A DNA stretch of 64,000 nt from Phycisphaerae bacterium (GTDB taxonomy: Bacteria; Planctomycetota; Phycisphaerae; Sedimentisphaerales; Anaerohalosphaeraceae). A program made the translations under genes and the position numbers. The stretch covers positions 41,916 to 105,915 of the forward strand of contig JAOUFG010000001.1 in NCBI GenBank assembly GCA_029858345.1, written 5' to 3'. The notes under the pieces were generated by a model, which was given only the letters and a program-made list of their open reading frames with translations, did not search any database and was not told where the DNA came from. Positions within the stretch are counted from its first letter, which is position 1. Every line of letters starts with the position of its first letter. Below, one piece after another: positions 34,601 to 44,970 of this stretch.

Positions 34601-36679
34601 TTACAGCATTGCGATGCCGGCAAATTGCTGCTGGATCATCGACAGCATTTTTTCGAGCCGTGCGTACTTTTCGATCATTCTTTGTTCGACTCTTTGGAGC
34701 CGGCGCTCTTCGTCCTCGATACGCCGTTCCATCGAGGTGATCCGATCCTCAATACTCTCAATCGAGATGGGAACCCGGCCGCTGCCTGTTTTGAGCAAAT
34801 CATCGACCTGCTCATAAAGATTACCGGCAAAGCCCTGACGAATATTTACCGTCACTTCCATCGTCCGACCGGTCTGGCTCGTATCCACCACTAATTGCAA
34901 ATCAAACTCAGGATACAAGGGCTTGTATGAAGAATCCAATTCATCGTTACCATAGATATAGTTGCCGTCAATTATGGCACTGCGTGCATCTTCCCAGTCC
35001 TCATCGGCTTGCTTAATGAGCGCCGAAGTAATGACACCGCCGCCGTCAACGGTCACCTGAACATCAAATGCCCCCGCCGTGGTATAGCGGCTGGCACCAT
35101 AGAATTTGACATAAGCCGAATCGACACCACTTGTCGAACCGGTCTTTTGCGCTCCCATCAACAACAGTACCCCAAGGTAATCGTCCACGACCGCTTCATC
35201 AAATGTATTCTCATCCAATTCCAGCATGCCGTCGGCACCGACACTCAGCCCAATATCCCGCGGATTGAGAAAGCTGTCCGATGCGGTAAAGCCCACTGCG
35301 TTTGTGATCAGGGGCGTTTGTAAAAGAGAGCGGATACTGGTCAGCGTATATTCGGATGAGAGAATTCCGGCCGTGTTCGTTTGTTCATCATAGGTCGTCT
35401 TTTCATCGACATACATAATAACCGTATTGTACGCTTCGATCATCGCGTTCATTTTTTCTTTGAGCTGTTCGGTGTTGCGGGTCAGGTTGATCTCAACGGA
35501 CTCATACGTACCGGGATTGTCCGGGTCTTCGGTGTTCCCGTGCAGGCTCAACGTAACGCCCGCGATGACATCATCAACCGTGTTTGTGCTGCGGCTGATC
35601 CAATCATCCGCTCCCGGCGGATAATCATCCACCTTGAAAAGCGAATCCTGAGCCGATTGTGTTTCACTGAAGGTCGCCGCAGCCAGTGACGCAATATCGG
35701 CCGTGACTGCGCCGCCGACGGTGGATTGGTTGAATGTCAGCGAGGCCGTCTGGGTAGCGGTTTCAAAATCCAAGTTCAATGTCATCGAGCTGGCGCCGAC
35801 GGTTTTGTCGATTATTTTAAACTGGCCATCCTCAAATGTTACCTTGGCGGTATCGGCGTAAGCGGTTTCGATTTCACCAATCAAATCCTCCAGTGTTGAA
35901 TGCTCGTTGATCACAAAAACCGTATTTACGGGAGTTCCGTCATGCTGATTGCCGCTGATCGTAACCTGTGTTACATCAGCGAAATCAATGCTCTGTCCGG
36001 AAAAGTCATCCAATTCAGAGATTTTTGTGGTACCGCCGGCGTTTTCACCATTGGTTTGCAGTATTGAAGCAGCGGTGTGGACCTCGGCGCTGCTGGTATC
36101 GATGGTAATCTGATAGTCCGAACCGCTGTTTCGACCGCTGAGCACCAAGTGGTAGATACCATCCGCCCCGTCGTCATATTTCAGGATACTGGCGGTAACG
36201 CCGGGATTTTCGGAATCGTTATTGATCAGACCGACTAAGTCCTCCAAGGTGGTGTCCGCAGTCGTCTGAATCGTCATCTGCTGATGGTCATACGAGAAAA
36301 GAAACGTCCCTTCACCCACATAGGACGTTGCATATTTGAAGCCGTCGTGCACCCAGCGATCTGCCGTTGCCAATTGTTTAATCTGGACGGTATGGCTCCC
36401 TTCGTAGGCCTGGGAATTGGCCGAAACCGTCAAGGCACTCTCGTCATTGCTGCTTGCCTGAAACGACCGAAGCTGACTGGCGTCGGCCAGATCGTCTAAC
36501 GATGATTTATAGGTAAACAGCTTGCTTTGAAGCTCTGTAACCGCTGTTTTCTTTTCGTCGAATTTAGTAACATTGGTTGTGTAAGCAGCCAGACGACGGC
36601 GTTCGACAGCCATCAACTGATCGATCAATGCCTTTGTATCTATTCCGGTTGACAGCCCCGGCAGTTGCAATGAACTCAT
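34601..36679 (-). CDS. fliD: Flagellar filament cap protein FliD
   Basis: FliD caps the filament and guides flagellin folding. The 692-residue protein begins with the FliD_N domain (LQLPGLSTGIDTKALIDQLM, then AVERRRLAAY) and ends in a coiled coil (RITSMERRIEDEERRLQRVE, QRMIEKYARLEKMLSMIQQQ) typical of FliD_C. The central region has beta-rich domains and is longer than the 470 or so residues of enteric FliD. It is the last gene of the large minus-strand block; the 175-bp gap upstream may hold its own promoter (a GACGATAA octamer is seen at about 36803). Confidence 0.94.
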   Translation of the reverse strand: MSSLQLPGLSTGIDTKALIDQLMAVERRRLAAYTTNVTKFDEKKTAVTELQSKLFTYKSSLDDLADASQLRSFQASSNDESALTVSANSQAYEGSHTVQIKQLATADRWVHDGFKYATSYVGEGTFLFSYDHQQMTIQTTADTTLEDLVGLINNDSENPGVTASILKYDDGADGIYHLVLSGRNSGSDYQITIDTSSAEVHTAASILQTNGENAGGTTKISELDDFSGQSIDFADVTQVTISGNQHDGTPVNTVFVINEHSTLEDLIGEIETAYADTAKVTFEDGQFKIIDKTVGASSMTLNLDFETATQTASLTFNQSTVGGAVTADIASLAAATFSETQSAQDSLFKVDDYPPGADDWISRSTNTVDDVIAGVTLSLHGNTEDPDNPGTYESVEINLTRNTEQLKEKMNAMIEAYNTVIMYVDEKTTYDEQTNTAGILSSEYTLTSIRSLLQTPLITNAVGFTASDSFLNPRDIGLSVGADGMLELDENTFDEAVVDDYLGVLLLMGAQKTGSTSGVDSAYVKFYGASRYTTAGAFDVQVTVDGGGVITSALIKQADEDWEDARSAIIDGNYIYGNDELDSSYKPLYPEFDLQLVVDTSQTGRTMEVTVNIRQGFAGNLYEQVDDLLKTGSGRVPISIESIEDRITSMERRIEDEERRLQRVEQRMIEKYARLEKMLSMIQQQFAGIAML

Positions 36680-36707
36680 TTTTCACCTCTAAGTTTATTT
36701 TGCATAA

Positions 36708-36721
36708 TACCCTTCAGGGTA
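36708..36721. repeat. 14-bp palindrome upstream of fliD
   Basis: TACCC-TTCA-GGGTA. The same TACCC/GGGTA palindrome with a variable centre occurs at 10886, 13240 and 26574. Its role is unknown; all copies are in leaders or gaps. Confidence 0.5.
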
Positions 36722-36854
36722 GTCGTAACTTACGGTCACTACTCTACATCGGCGCGACCTAACGGGAATTTTCCATCGTGACCACTATAGACAGCGCCTT
36801 ATTCTTATTATCGTCCGCTTTTATGAACGAAAAAACTGAAATATTAATAAAGAA

Positions 36855-39800
36855 TTATTTTCCACTGGCGGCAACGTTCAATTCGGTCGGTGAAAAAGCT
36901 TGGGATGTTTTCGCCAAACGAATCCCTTCGACCAATTCCCTGATCTTTTCCTGAAGTTCAATATGCCCTGCCAGTATATTATCGGACAATAGGTCCTGAT
37001 ACACTCTTAATGCCTCTTCGGATTGCCCGCCGAACAGGTACTGTTGGCCCAGTGCCAACTTTTCTTTCAGAGCAGATGAAGGATCCGTTAATTGTCCCTG
37101 CGGCATTATTTCAGGTCTATCCGCCACTGATTTCAAGCCCGGAGCATCCAACAATTCCCCCTTCAACTTGTCGGCATATTGCCGAAAGATGTCCCCATGA
37201 CAGTCATGATAGGTTTTGGCATGTTTATTAAAAACCGCCACAACATACTCATTGAATCGCTGTTTTCGCAGCAGCGGATCGGCGATTTGGACCAGCTGCG
37301 AACACAAGACGGTATCGGGGTATTGTCGAATCATTCGTTCCAATGCCTGAGCGGTTATGCGGTTCCGCTGGTCGAAGCGAACCGTATTAGTATTCGACAT
37401 CCGACGATAAAAATAACCCGCCGCATCGGGTACCCTGCAAAAGCGAATCTGCATGGCATTTCGCGTGAGGAAGTCAAAATCCTCAACATTATTCAGATTA
37501 CTGAACAGACCTGTCTTTTCGAACATCGTTCTGCGTTTAAGCGAGCCGGAATTAGCAACGGGCGAAAAGGCGTTGTAAAACAAAAACGCCGGAAGTTGTG
37601 AGCTGTCACTGAAATCGTGATAGTCCCACTCAACACCGGTCCGTTTGCCTTCTGCATTCACCAGTGTTATTTTGGAGGGATAGTAGTAATCATACTGCGG
37701 ATTGGTTTGGGCAAAACGGATAAACTGTTCGAGATAATCCGAGGCGATAAAATCATCCGAATCCACTCCCATCACAAATTCACCTCGGGCCTCCTGAATC
37801 GCCCGATTCATGCCAGTTGCAAAGTTACGATGTGTCTGTGAAATAAAACGAATCCTCGGATCATTGTAAGATTTCGCAATCTCTGCGGTTCGATCCGTGC
37901 TGCCGTCGTCCACAAAGATCAATTCAAAATTCTTGAATGTTTGAGACAGAACTGATTCGATGGCATCAGAGACAAAAGCTTCAGTATTGTAAGCAACCAT
38001 GTAAACGGACACAGCAACAGGCGAGTAAGCATCTGGGCGATCTTGGCTCTCGGGGGAATTTTGATCCGCCGGAACAATGGGGTTCGTTATATCAGATTCG
38101 CAGCATTCCACTACAAAAAGAACATTCCTTGCCAGATCCATCTCGCCAGCAATGGTGTGAGCGGATGTGATTGAAGCCTGATTGTCTTTAGCGATTGAAG
38201 ATAGTAATTGCTGTGTTTGTTCAATACTTAAAAAATTCGCTGCTTTTTCGTCAGTCCAATCGGCCGAGTTCTGGTTGTGTTCCATCACTAAAACGCGTTT
38301 ACTTTGCCGGAGTGCTCTTTCAAAAACTGATTTTAAAATATCAAGTGACAATCCTTCACCTACGAGAATATGCAGAATCGTTGTGTCGGCCGGATGGTCT
38401 TGATCCAAATATTCGCTGTAGAGAATATTTTCCGGCTTAAATTCGTGGAAGCCCCACGGTGTTTTATGTGTTACCTCAACCACTTTACCATAGACATAGG
38501 GTGAAATGGAAATATAGGCCTTGGCATGCGTATCCATATTGGATTTAACCACGCCTCCGTTTGTCGTAATGATGTGAAGGGCACCTTGTTGCTGAACGGA
38601 TCGCTGAAAAACGGTATTGAGCCGCTCCTTCCAATCATCCTTGAACCAGTCGTCGATATTAGAGGCATGAATCACCACTCTGCCTGTGAAATCGGACAGA
38701 ATATCCAGATCGCCGCTCATTAAATTAAAAGGCAAATAATAAATCGGGCATTTGCTTAAAATGTTTTGCACACGTAAAAAAGTGTCTTTTGACTGAAGCC
38801 ACCCGTGCCCATAGAAAAAACTGTTGGTATTTGGCACCAGTTGTTTTTGCTCATTATAGCCGCAATCCTGACCGCCGCCGACAGGAACGCGCTCGTTCGT
38901 TCTATAACAGGGCAGCAGACATCGGCAGTTTCGTACGCCTTCCAACAGTTGTGCGTCATGGAACGGCTGAATGTAAGTTTGATACAGTAAGGCACCAAAC
39001 GCAGACAGCCGAGTTATTGTATCCTGCACGATGTGCGGATCGATCGGCATCGACAGATATAAATGCTGATTTTCAAGAGTCAGTTCTGTTTGCTCGAACC
39101 GGGCCGTAAATGTCTCAACGGAACGCCCAAACACACGACTGATAAAATCGCGATGATCAGTTGAAAACGAGATCAATTCAAGGATCAGTTTGGCATATTC
39201 CAATGCGTGAGTATTCAGATCGTAAAAAGTGATTTTTTCCGGATCGACGGAAAGTAGATAGTTCAAACCAGACAACCCCCCCACAACACTAACATAATGG
39301 TCCACCTTTTTAGTCAGCGTCTTTTTCAGTGCAGCGACATTGGCCAGAACACGATCCATCCGATCTGCACTGGCGATGTAGACCTGACCGCGCGATTGAA
39401 ACAGATTTTCCTGACGGTCGGCCCTTGCAAGTATAGCATCAAACATCATCCTAAAATTATGGGCCTTGTGTTTCCAGTCCCATGCCTGAATGGAACGCAA
39501 AATACCCGTTCGCATTTGAGCCAGTATGTCCCTGCGGTTTTTGAGTAAGTCAAGCATATCTGCGATATCATCAACATCGCGTTCAATAAAATATCCGTTC
39601 ACACCCGGAATGATCAGTTCGGGCATATTGCCAACGGACGTTGTTAATATCGGCACGGCACAGGCAGCTGCTTCCAAGCACGGATTGGGGGTTCCCTCTG
39701 TTTGGCTGGCACAAATATACACATCGAGCTGCTGATAAAATTTTCGCATTTGTTCCGGGGTTCGCCATTTATCCTCACGGGCGGCGACTCTCAGTTCAAC

Positions 39801-41195
39801 TCCTGAAAGCCGTTGTACCGCGGGAACGATATAATCGTGATAACCCCGTATATTGCCGTTATTTTTGATACTGCCAGCCCAACCGACAACCAGCGACTCC
39901 GAATCGAGCCGTTTTTGTGGAGTAAAGAAGGTGGTATCCACACCATTGGGCGTATAAAAAACCGGAACCTTAAAATCAGTGGCAAGTTCTTCAAACAGCA
40001 ATTTACTATTGACGAAAACCGCTCCGGCTATTTGTTCAATGACCTGCATCCCGGTTTGCCGCCATTGGCCCTCCATTTCACAATGGGAACAAAGTCCCAT
40101 CATTACCTTATGCCGCTGCTGTTGCAACAGAGGGATAAGCGCCTTCATGTTCGGGTCTAAAAATTGCCGCCAGTAATAGATAACAACCAAATCCGCGGCC
40201 TTGATGTCATCGGCAGTTACAGTACCACTGAATTTTTTAGTGCAGTGATGCGTTTGTTTGAGCGAACGCATCAGATTATCCGTCTTGAAATCGTGCGCCC
40301 AATTTGGCACATCCACAACAAATAGAACATTCGGCTTGTTTTGCCCGGACAAGTCAGGTAAGCTACTTTGAATCACGGCCGGTTTCAACGTTTTCTGAGA
40401 ATCACCGCATGGAAGACCCTGCGGGACCGTACTTTTATCCTGTGCCACAACTAGCAGCATGGGACTGTATAGCTTTGAGCTTGGAAGATGCTCACCAGCC
40501 GCAACATTAATCGTTTTCAAATATTCCACCAACCACCGCATTTCCGGTTTGATGTCATCAGAAGCGGGATCAAGCCAGATATTGTTGCCCATCACAAAGT
40601 CAGCAAAACACAATTGGGCTTCATATTTACGGAAAACACGCTTCAGTTCATCAAGATTCATAATTCGACGATTGTGCGTCGACAGCACCTGCCGCATTTT
40701 CTCCTCTTTATACACAAGCCGGCGAAGTAAGCCCTGATAGTTATCCAGATAGGGACAGCCAATAACGACATAACCGCCGGGTTTCACTAATTGAAAATGG
40801 CGATCAATCACCGCTTCGTAATTTTCAAAATGTTCCACAAATCCAAATGAAGTCACAACATCATATTTCTGTTGAATGGGAGCAAAGAAATCCTGCTGAA
40901 GGATCTGAACCTGATTGATGCCATTATGACGCAAGAGCTTTTCGATGTGCTCACAATGTTCGCTAAGCTCAATCGCCACGGGCTTGTACTCAAATCGCTT
41001 CGCCAGATAACATAAATGTCCACCCGGATAGGCCCCAATCTCGACACAGGTAAAGTTCGGGTTAACAGGCAAGTGTTTTTCGAGAACTGGTGCAAATTCA
41101 TTGCTGTTCACCAGCCATGGCTTAAAGGGCTTATCGCGACCGCAGTCCCAGTATTTCCGATCGGTTAAGTTTTCCGGAACCATTTGTTCAGCCAT
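36855..41195 (-). CDS. Giant multidomain methyltransferase-glycosyltransferase (MTase + GT4 + unknown + GT2 + TPR)
   Basis: The 1446-residue protein has at least five parts. Residues 1-245 are a SAM-dependent methyltransferase (VEIGAYPGGHL at 51). Residues 287-595 are a GT4 glycosyltransferase with EX7E at E500/E508. Residues 600-1050 contain another SAM-binding-like motif (VVGGLSGLN, then YDLN at 658) of no recognised family. Residues 1055-1300 are a GT2 enzyme (VDDGSTDRT; VMGVDSDDF). A C-terminal helical TPR-like tail ends the protein. Its location between flgL and fliD implies flagellin or filament-protein glycan synthesis. It is one open frame with no frameshift. Confidence 0.85.
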   Translation of the reverse strand: MAEQMVPENLTDRKYWDCGRDKPFKPWLVNSNEFAPVLEKHLPVNPNFTCVEIGAYPGGHLCYLAKRFEYKPVAIELSEHCEHIEKLLRHNGINQVQILQQDFFAPIQQKYDVVTSFGFVEHFENYEAVIDRHFQLVKPGGYVVIGCPYLDNYQGLLRRLVYKEEKMRQVLSTHNRRIMNLDELKRVFRKYEAQLCFADFVMGNNIWLDPASDDIKPEMRWLVEYLKTINVAAGEHLPSSKLYSPMLLVVAQDKSTVPQGLPCGDSQKTLKPAVIQSSLPDLSGQNKPNVLFVVDVPNWAHDFKTDNLMRSLKQTHHCTKKFSGTVTADDIKAADLVVIYYWRQFLDPNMKALIPLLQQQRHKVMMGLCSHCEMEGQWRQTGMQVIEQIAGAVFVNSKLLFEELATDFKVPVFYTPNGVDTTFFTPQKRLDSESLVVGWAGSIKNNGNIRGYHDYIVPAVQRLSGVELRVAAREDKWRTPEQMRKFYQQLDVYICASQTEGTPNPCLEAAACAVPILTTSVGNMPELIIPGVNGYFIERDVDDIADMLDLLKNRRDILAQMRTGILRSIQAWDWKHKAHNFRMMFDAILARADRQENLFQSRGQVYIASADRMDRVLANVAALKKTLTKKVDHYVSVVGGLSGLNYLLSVDPEKITFYDLNTHALEYAKLILELISFSTDHRDFISRVFGRSVETFTARFEQTELTLENQHLYLSMPIDPHIVQDTITRLSAFGALLYQTYIQPFHDAQLLEGVRNCRCLLPCYRTNERVPVGGGQDCGYNEQKQLVPNTNSFFYGHGWLQSKDTFLRVQNILSKCPIYYLPFNLMSGDLDILSDFTGRVVIHASNIDDWFKDDWKERLNTVFQRSVQQQGALHIITTNGGVVKSNMDTHAKAYISISPYVYGKVVEVTHKTPWGFHEFKPENILYSEYLDQDHPADTTILHILVGEGLSLDILKSVFERALRQSKRVLVMEHNQNSADWTDEKAANFLSIEQTQQLLSSIAKDNQASITSAHTIAGEMDLARNVLFVVECCESDITNPIVPADQNSPESQDRPDAYSPVAVSVYMVAYNTEAFVSDAIESVLSQTFKNFELIFVDDGSTDRTAEIAKSYNDPRIRFISQTHRNFATGMNRAIQEARGEFVMGVDSDDFIASDYLEQFIRFAQTNPQYDYYYPSKITLVNAEGKRTGVEWDYHDFSDSSQLPAFLFYNAFSPVANSGSLKRRTMFEKTGLFSNLNNVEDFDFLTRNAMQIRFCRVPDAAGYFYRRMSNTNTVRFDQRNRITAQALERMIRQYPDTVLCSQLVQIADPLLRKQRFNEYVVAVFNKHAKTYHDCHGDIFRQYADKLKGELLDAPGLKSVADRPEIMPQGQLTDPSSALKEKLALGQQYLFGGQSEEALRVYQDLLSDNILAGHIELQEKIRELVEGIRLAKTSQAFSPTELNVAASGK

Positions 41196-41240
41196 TTGCG
41201 TACTCTTTTTGGTAACTTTTTTTCCATTCTGTTCTTGATC

Positions 41241-43946
41241 CTATATCCGGGGCTGCTCGATGCTGATTTTTTGCCGTGTCAGACTATTGGGACCATGCCC
41301 GGCATCCTGTGTTCGGATGCGATCCAGATGTGTCGCTTCCACTTGAACAATGGCAATTTTATATGCTGAGGGCGTAAATTCAACAGCCTGAAAACCGGCG
41401 CCCATCTCTGAGCAGATATCCAAAACCGCTTTTTGAATGCCCACAAATCGTTCATCACAATCATCAAAAACAATCACACTGTGCGGATGTAAAAATCGTT
41501 TAAGGTTTTCAAAATCAGAACGCACAGACGGCTCATCATGCATACCGTCGATATACACCATGTCCACCGGCCGATCAATGGCTTGAGCCATGACAGATGA
41601 ATCACCATCTATAAAACAGACCCTGCTTGATTCGGGGGTTCCATTCCATAATTCGCGACGGGTAAAAATGAGATTTCTGCTCATCGGCGTTTTATAATAC
41701 CGTTGATCATGCGGCGTAATATCACAGGTAAATATTCTGCCGTCATCAATCCCTTTCTCCACCAGATATCTCGCCCACATAAATGACTGAAATCCTCGTG
41801 CTGTCCCCACCTCGGCAAAGGTTTTTGCTCCGAGTTGTTCGGCCAACTGCCTGAGTAAGACACCGCGAAGCATGACCAGTTCCGGAAACGCTGTCACCAC
41901 CGGCGGATTTTCATGCGGCCGCTGATTAGAACCATATTGATACCATATCGCATAAACGGATGGATTCGTCACGCGGGCGATTTCTGTGATGTGATAAGAT
42001 TGAGTCGGTTTCATCAAATCCCTTGTTTTGTCTGTTGGGGTTGCAATTGACACCGTTACCGACTCGTGCGACACAGGAGAAAGCTCGGCCCAATGCCCCG
42101 GTGAACGACCATCGACAATCGCGTTCAGAATTGAAACAAACTCATCGGCTCGAATATCAACAGTGTGTTTTTGCTCGAACAGCGAACGACCATTTTGGGC
42201 AATGTCCTGAAGCATTGGGGCGTCTAGAAGATAAGAACGAGCCGTTTCCAGAAAATTATCCATTGTAACCGGCAGATAGTTTTCGAAAGGCTTAAGGCCC
42301 AGATACTCGCCCCCCTGAGGTATATCGCACAGTAAACCCGCTCCGGAAGCCAAGGCTTCATACAATTTGATAAAGGGAATATGATATTTTCCGGTGCAAC
42401 TGGCGAATAGTTTGCTTTGTTGAAGACACTGAGCATAGCGTTGACCCGTTAACACCTGATTATCGGAAAAATATTGATACCCCGGATGCTGTTGATGAAA
42501 ATATTGAAGACCCGGCTGTTGAGAGAACACCTGGTGCATCTTTGTCCGAAGAGGATAAAAAACAGGGTTCACTGCACCCAACAATGTAACATCGTGAATT
42601 CTTTCAAGGCCGTCATCTCGAAATATCTCCGGGTTAATCGACCGGGGCCACGGGATAAAGCGAACACGCTCTTGTACCTGTCGGCTAAAAAACGAATCAA
42701 ATACCTCGCGTCTGACAAATGGAGGGCAATAGGTGGAAAACGCATAGTCAAATCCATTGCCCAAAAGAATGCGATCCCAGTCCTGTCGACCACAATGCCA
42801 GAAATCGTTGATCCAGGCGATTTTCGGAATATCTTTAATTTTGTCAAGTCCCGTTGGGAAAACCCGCATTGGACCGGTCAACCCGTACTTCTGACAAACA
42901 GCATCCGGCAAAGGCATACCTGTCAGACGCCGCTCGTCCACGTAACAGAAAATGACATCCGGCCTGTCGTTTCCAAAATATTTTCGGACAATCTCAGGCA
43001 CCAAATTTGTCTCATAATCAAAACCTGGTCCATAGATAACGCTATCAGGCAATTGTTTCAAAATCGCCTGCTGTTCGTAATAAACCGTTGGAGCCACCCA
43101 CCCTTCGAAGTTTACTGAAAGAAAGAGGATTTTCATACTGCCGGAAGAACACGGCTTCTTAATCGCAGGCATTGATGCCGGAAGAGACGACATGATTTTT
43201 TTCGTTTTAGGTCGAAAAACAACATTGATGCTGACCCCCGGATTACCGGTCGCTTCCAAAATCAGTTCTTGATAATCAAAACGTTGCCCCTGTTCGGAAA
43301 AGGGAAGGTATTCTAATTGCTCGAAATAATCGAGCAACTGCTGAACAGAAGCCCCGGCATCTCGTAAAGCGTCTTCATAAAGCTCGATGATTACAATGGG
43401 TTTATCCCTTTTCAGGCATTCTGCAGCTCCCCGTAAGACCTGCATTTCATGGCCATCCACATCAATTTTAATCAAATCAATTTGTTTCAGGTTATCTTTT
43501 GCATAGTCATCCAACCGGACACATTGAACCTCGACCTGATCATGAATCTCTTGAAAGACCGGATCATCATGTGTCCACTTTTGCATTCGTGCGCTGGCAA
43601 GCCCTTTGTAAAGCTGATGCCTTTCGACTTTATCCGAAAGCGCAAAAGGATTTATCCTGATCTGGCCAAAGCAATTGCACTTCAGGCTCTGTTCGAATCG
43701 CTCACGATAGCCCGGATACGGCTCAAAAGCATGAACCTCTCCTTGCGGACCAACCAAAGATGCAGATAATAAAGAAAAATAACCAATATTCGCACCCACA
43801 TCAACAATGCTCATTCCCGGTTTTACCAGTTCACGAAATACTCGTGTTGTCGCCGGTTCCCAACAACCGGTCTTTACAATTTTTTCCTCCAGATAATTAT
43901 CACCATGAAGGAGCATTGTAAACCCACTCATTTCCACTTTATACAT
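41241..43946 (-). CDS. Three-domain FkbM methyltransferase - CgeB-like glycosyltransferase - methyltransferase
   Basis: The 901-residue protein starts with an FkbM-family methyltransferase (1-245; SIVDVGANIGYFSLL, LIKIDVDGHEMQVLRGA). Residues 271-620 look like a CgeB/GT1-type glycosyltransferase (IKLYEALASGAGLLCDIPQG). Residues 690-870 are a second class I methyltransferase (FAEVGTARGFQSFMWARYLV; VDMVYIDGMHDEPSVRSDFE). Such fusions build O-methylated sugars. It lies between the FliT-like gene and the 1446-residue protein, so both probably act on the same filament glycan. The substrate cannot be read from sequence. Confidence 0.85.
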   Translation of the reverse strand: MYKVEMSGFTMLLHGDNYLEEKIVKTGCWEPATTRVFRELVKPGMSIVDVGANIGYFSLLSASLVGPQGEVHAFEPYPGYRERFEQSLKCNCFGQIRINPFALSDKVERHQLYKGLASARMQKWTHDDPVFQEIHDQVEVQCVRLDDYAKDNLKQIDLIKIDVDGHEMQVLRGAAECLKRDKPIVIIELYEDALRDAGASVQQLLDYFEQLEYLPFSEQGQRFDYQELILEATGNPGVSINVVFRPKTKKIMSSLPASMPAIKKPCSSGSMKILFLSVNFEGWVAPTVYYEQQAILKQLPDSVIYGPGFDYETNLVPEIVRKYFGNDRPDVIFCYVDERRLTGMPLPDAVCQKYGLTGPMRVFPTGLDKIKDIPKIAWINDFWHCGRQDWDRILLGNGFDYAFSTYCPPFVRREVFDSFFSRQVQERVRFIPWPRSINPEIFRDDGLERIHDVTLLGAVNPVFYPLRTKMHQVFSQQPGLQYFHQQHPGYQYFSDNQVLTGQRYAQCLQQSKLFASCTGKYHIPFIKLYEALASGAGLLCDIPQGGEYLGLKPFENYLPVTMDNFLETARSYLLDAPMLQDIAQNGRSLFEQKHTVDIRADEFVSILNAIVDGRSPGHWAELSPVSHESVTVSIATPTDKTRDLMKPTQSYHITEIARVTNPSVYAIWYQYGSNQRPHENPPVVTAFPELVMLRGVLLRQLAEQLGAKTFAEVGTARGFQSFMWARYLVEKGIDDGRIFTCDITPHDQRYYKTPMSRNLIFTRRELWNGTPESSRVCFIDGDSSVMAQAIDRPVDMVYIDGMHDEPSVRSDFENLKRFLHPHSVIVFDDCDERFVGIQKAVLDICSEMGAGFQAVEFTPSAYKIAIVQVEATHLDRIRTQDAGHGPNSLTRQKISIEQPRI

Positions 43947-43999
43947 AGTTCGTCCCTATATGATCATCGGGCGGCAGAAACCCATTCGTCCCTGTCACC

Positions 44000-44341
44000 T
44001 CATTGTGTCTTCCCCGCGTATTTACCCAACGTTCGTAATCCGGTGCGAATCTGTCCGAGTTTGTCCTGTACTTCCTGCCGCTGCGAAGCAATGGTCAGGC
44101 ACAGTTCCCGATACAATTTTTGTATCCGATCCCGCTGCTGCTCAAACCCGGGCCGCGACAATACGGCATTCTGTGTAATTTGTTCGGAAAGCTGCTGTGA
44201 CTCTTCGGCGATTTTCATTGCGGCCTCCAGGTCATACTGCCGAAGCTTTTGGATCTGGCGGTCCATTAATTCCTCCAAATAGGCCGTCATTTGCCGAGCC
44301 GTTTCGTCCGTCATCCCGTTGACTGTCGTATTTTCCTGCAT
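44000..44341 (-). CDS. FliT/FlgN-like flagellar chaperone (putative)
   Basis: A 113-residue, wholly helical and charged protein (MTAYLEELMDRQIQKLRQYD; LYRELCLTIASQRQEVQDKL). Size, helical content and position in the flgL-fliD block fit the FliT family, the export chaperone of FliD. Similarity is weak, so the name is tentative. It starts two bases after the upstream TPR gene. Confidence 0.55.
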   Translation of the reverse strand: MQENTTVNGMTDETARQMTAYLEELMDRQIQKLRQYDLEAAMKIAEESQQLSEQITQNAVLSRPGFEQQRDRIQKLYRELCLTIASQRQEVQDKLGQIRTGLRTLGKYAGKTQ

Positions 44342-44343
44342 CT

Positions 44344-44970
44344 TTACCTCCTGTTCGTATTCTGTGCCAGAATATGCTCTGCTTCTTCCAGCAAATCCTG
44401 AGCATCCGTGTTCTGCGGTTCCAATTCCAAAATATCCCTGAGCAATTGCCCGGCCGCAGCGACCTGCTGATCTTTCATGTAGAGTGTCGCCAGACAGAAC
44501 ATCACCGAAACGTCTCCCGGGTGCATCTTCAGATATATATTGAGATATTCAATAACTCTGCCGAAAGACCCCATCTGGTAAGAAACCTGAAACAATCCCA
44601 GCAGGGCCGTCATATTATCGCTGTCGATATCGAGACATCGAAGGTATAAATCAAACGCTTCCTGCATCCGCCCTTTTTGCTGCTGGATCATGGCTTGTCC
44701 CGCAAGGGCGCGGCTGCTGCACGGGTCCAATCGCAACGCGACACGGAAGGCGATCTCCGCATCGTCCAGTTTGCCCTGCTGCAACGCGATAACGCCCGTG
44801 CCCACATAGGGACCGGCCTCGTCAGGTTCCAGGTGTGCGGCCTGCTCATAACAGGCAAGGGCCTGATCGTACTCGCCCAATTGCGTATGGCAATCCCCCA
44901 GTTCCTGAACGATCTCAAAATGCTGCTGCCAGCCGTGATCCGGCAGCTTTGTCTGACCCAGTCTGTCCAT
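44344..44970 (-). CDS. TPR repeat protein
   Basis: A 208-residue protein made of about five tetratricopeptide repeats, for example HTQLGEYDQALACYEQAAHL, GRMQEAFDLYLRCLDIDSDN and QVAAAGQLLRDILELEPQNT. It has no signal peptide and no catalytic motif. Its ATG directly follows the stop of the GT2 gene. It probably acts as a docking partner for the neighbouring TPR-glycosyltransferases. Confidence 0.8.
   Translation of the reverse strand: MDRLGQTKLPDHGWQQHFEIVQELGDCHTQLGEYDQALACYEQAAHLEPDEAGPYVGTGVIALQQGKLDDAEIAFRVALRLDPCSSRALAGQAMIQQQKGRMQEAFDLYLRCLDIDSDNMTALLGLFQVSYQMGSFGRVIEYLNIYLKMHPGDVSVMFCLATLYMKDQQVAAAGQLLRDILELEPQNTDAQDLLEEAEHILAQNTNRR

Noticed and set aside
36797-36808. GACGATAA upstream of fliD as a sigma-28 promoter
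   Set aside because: The expected -35 position reads TTTT; too weak to list as a promoter.
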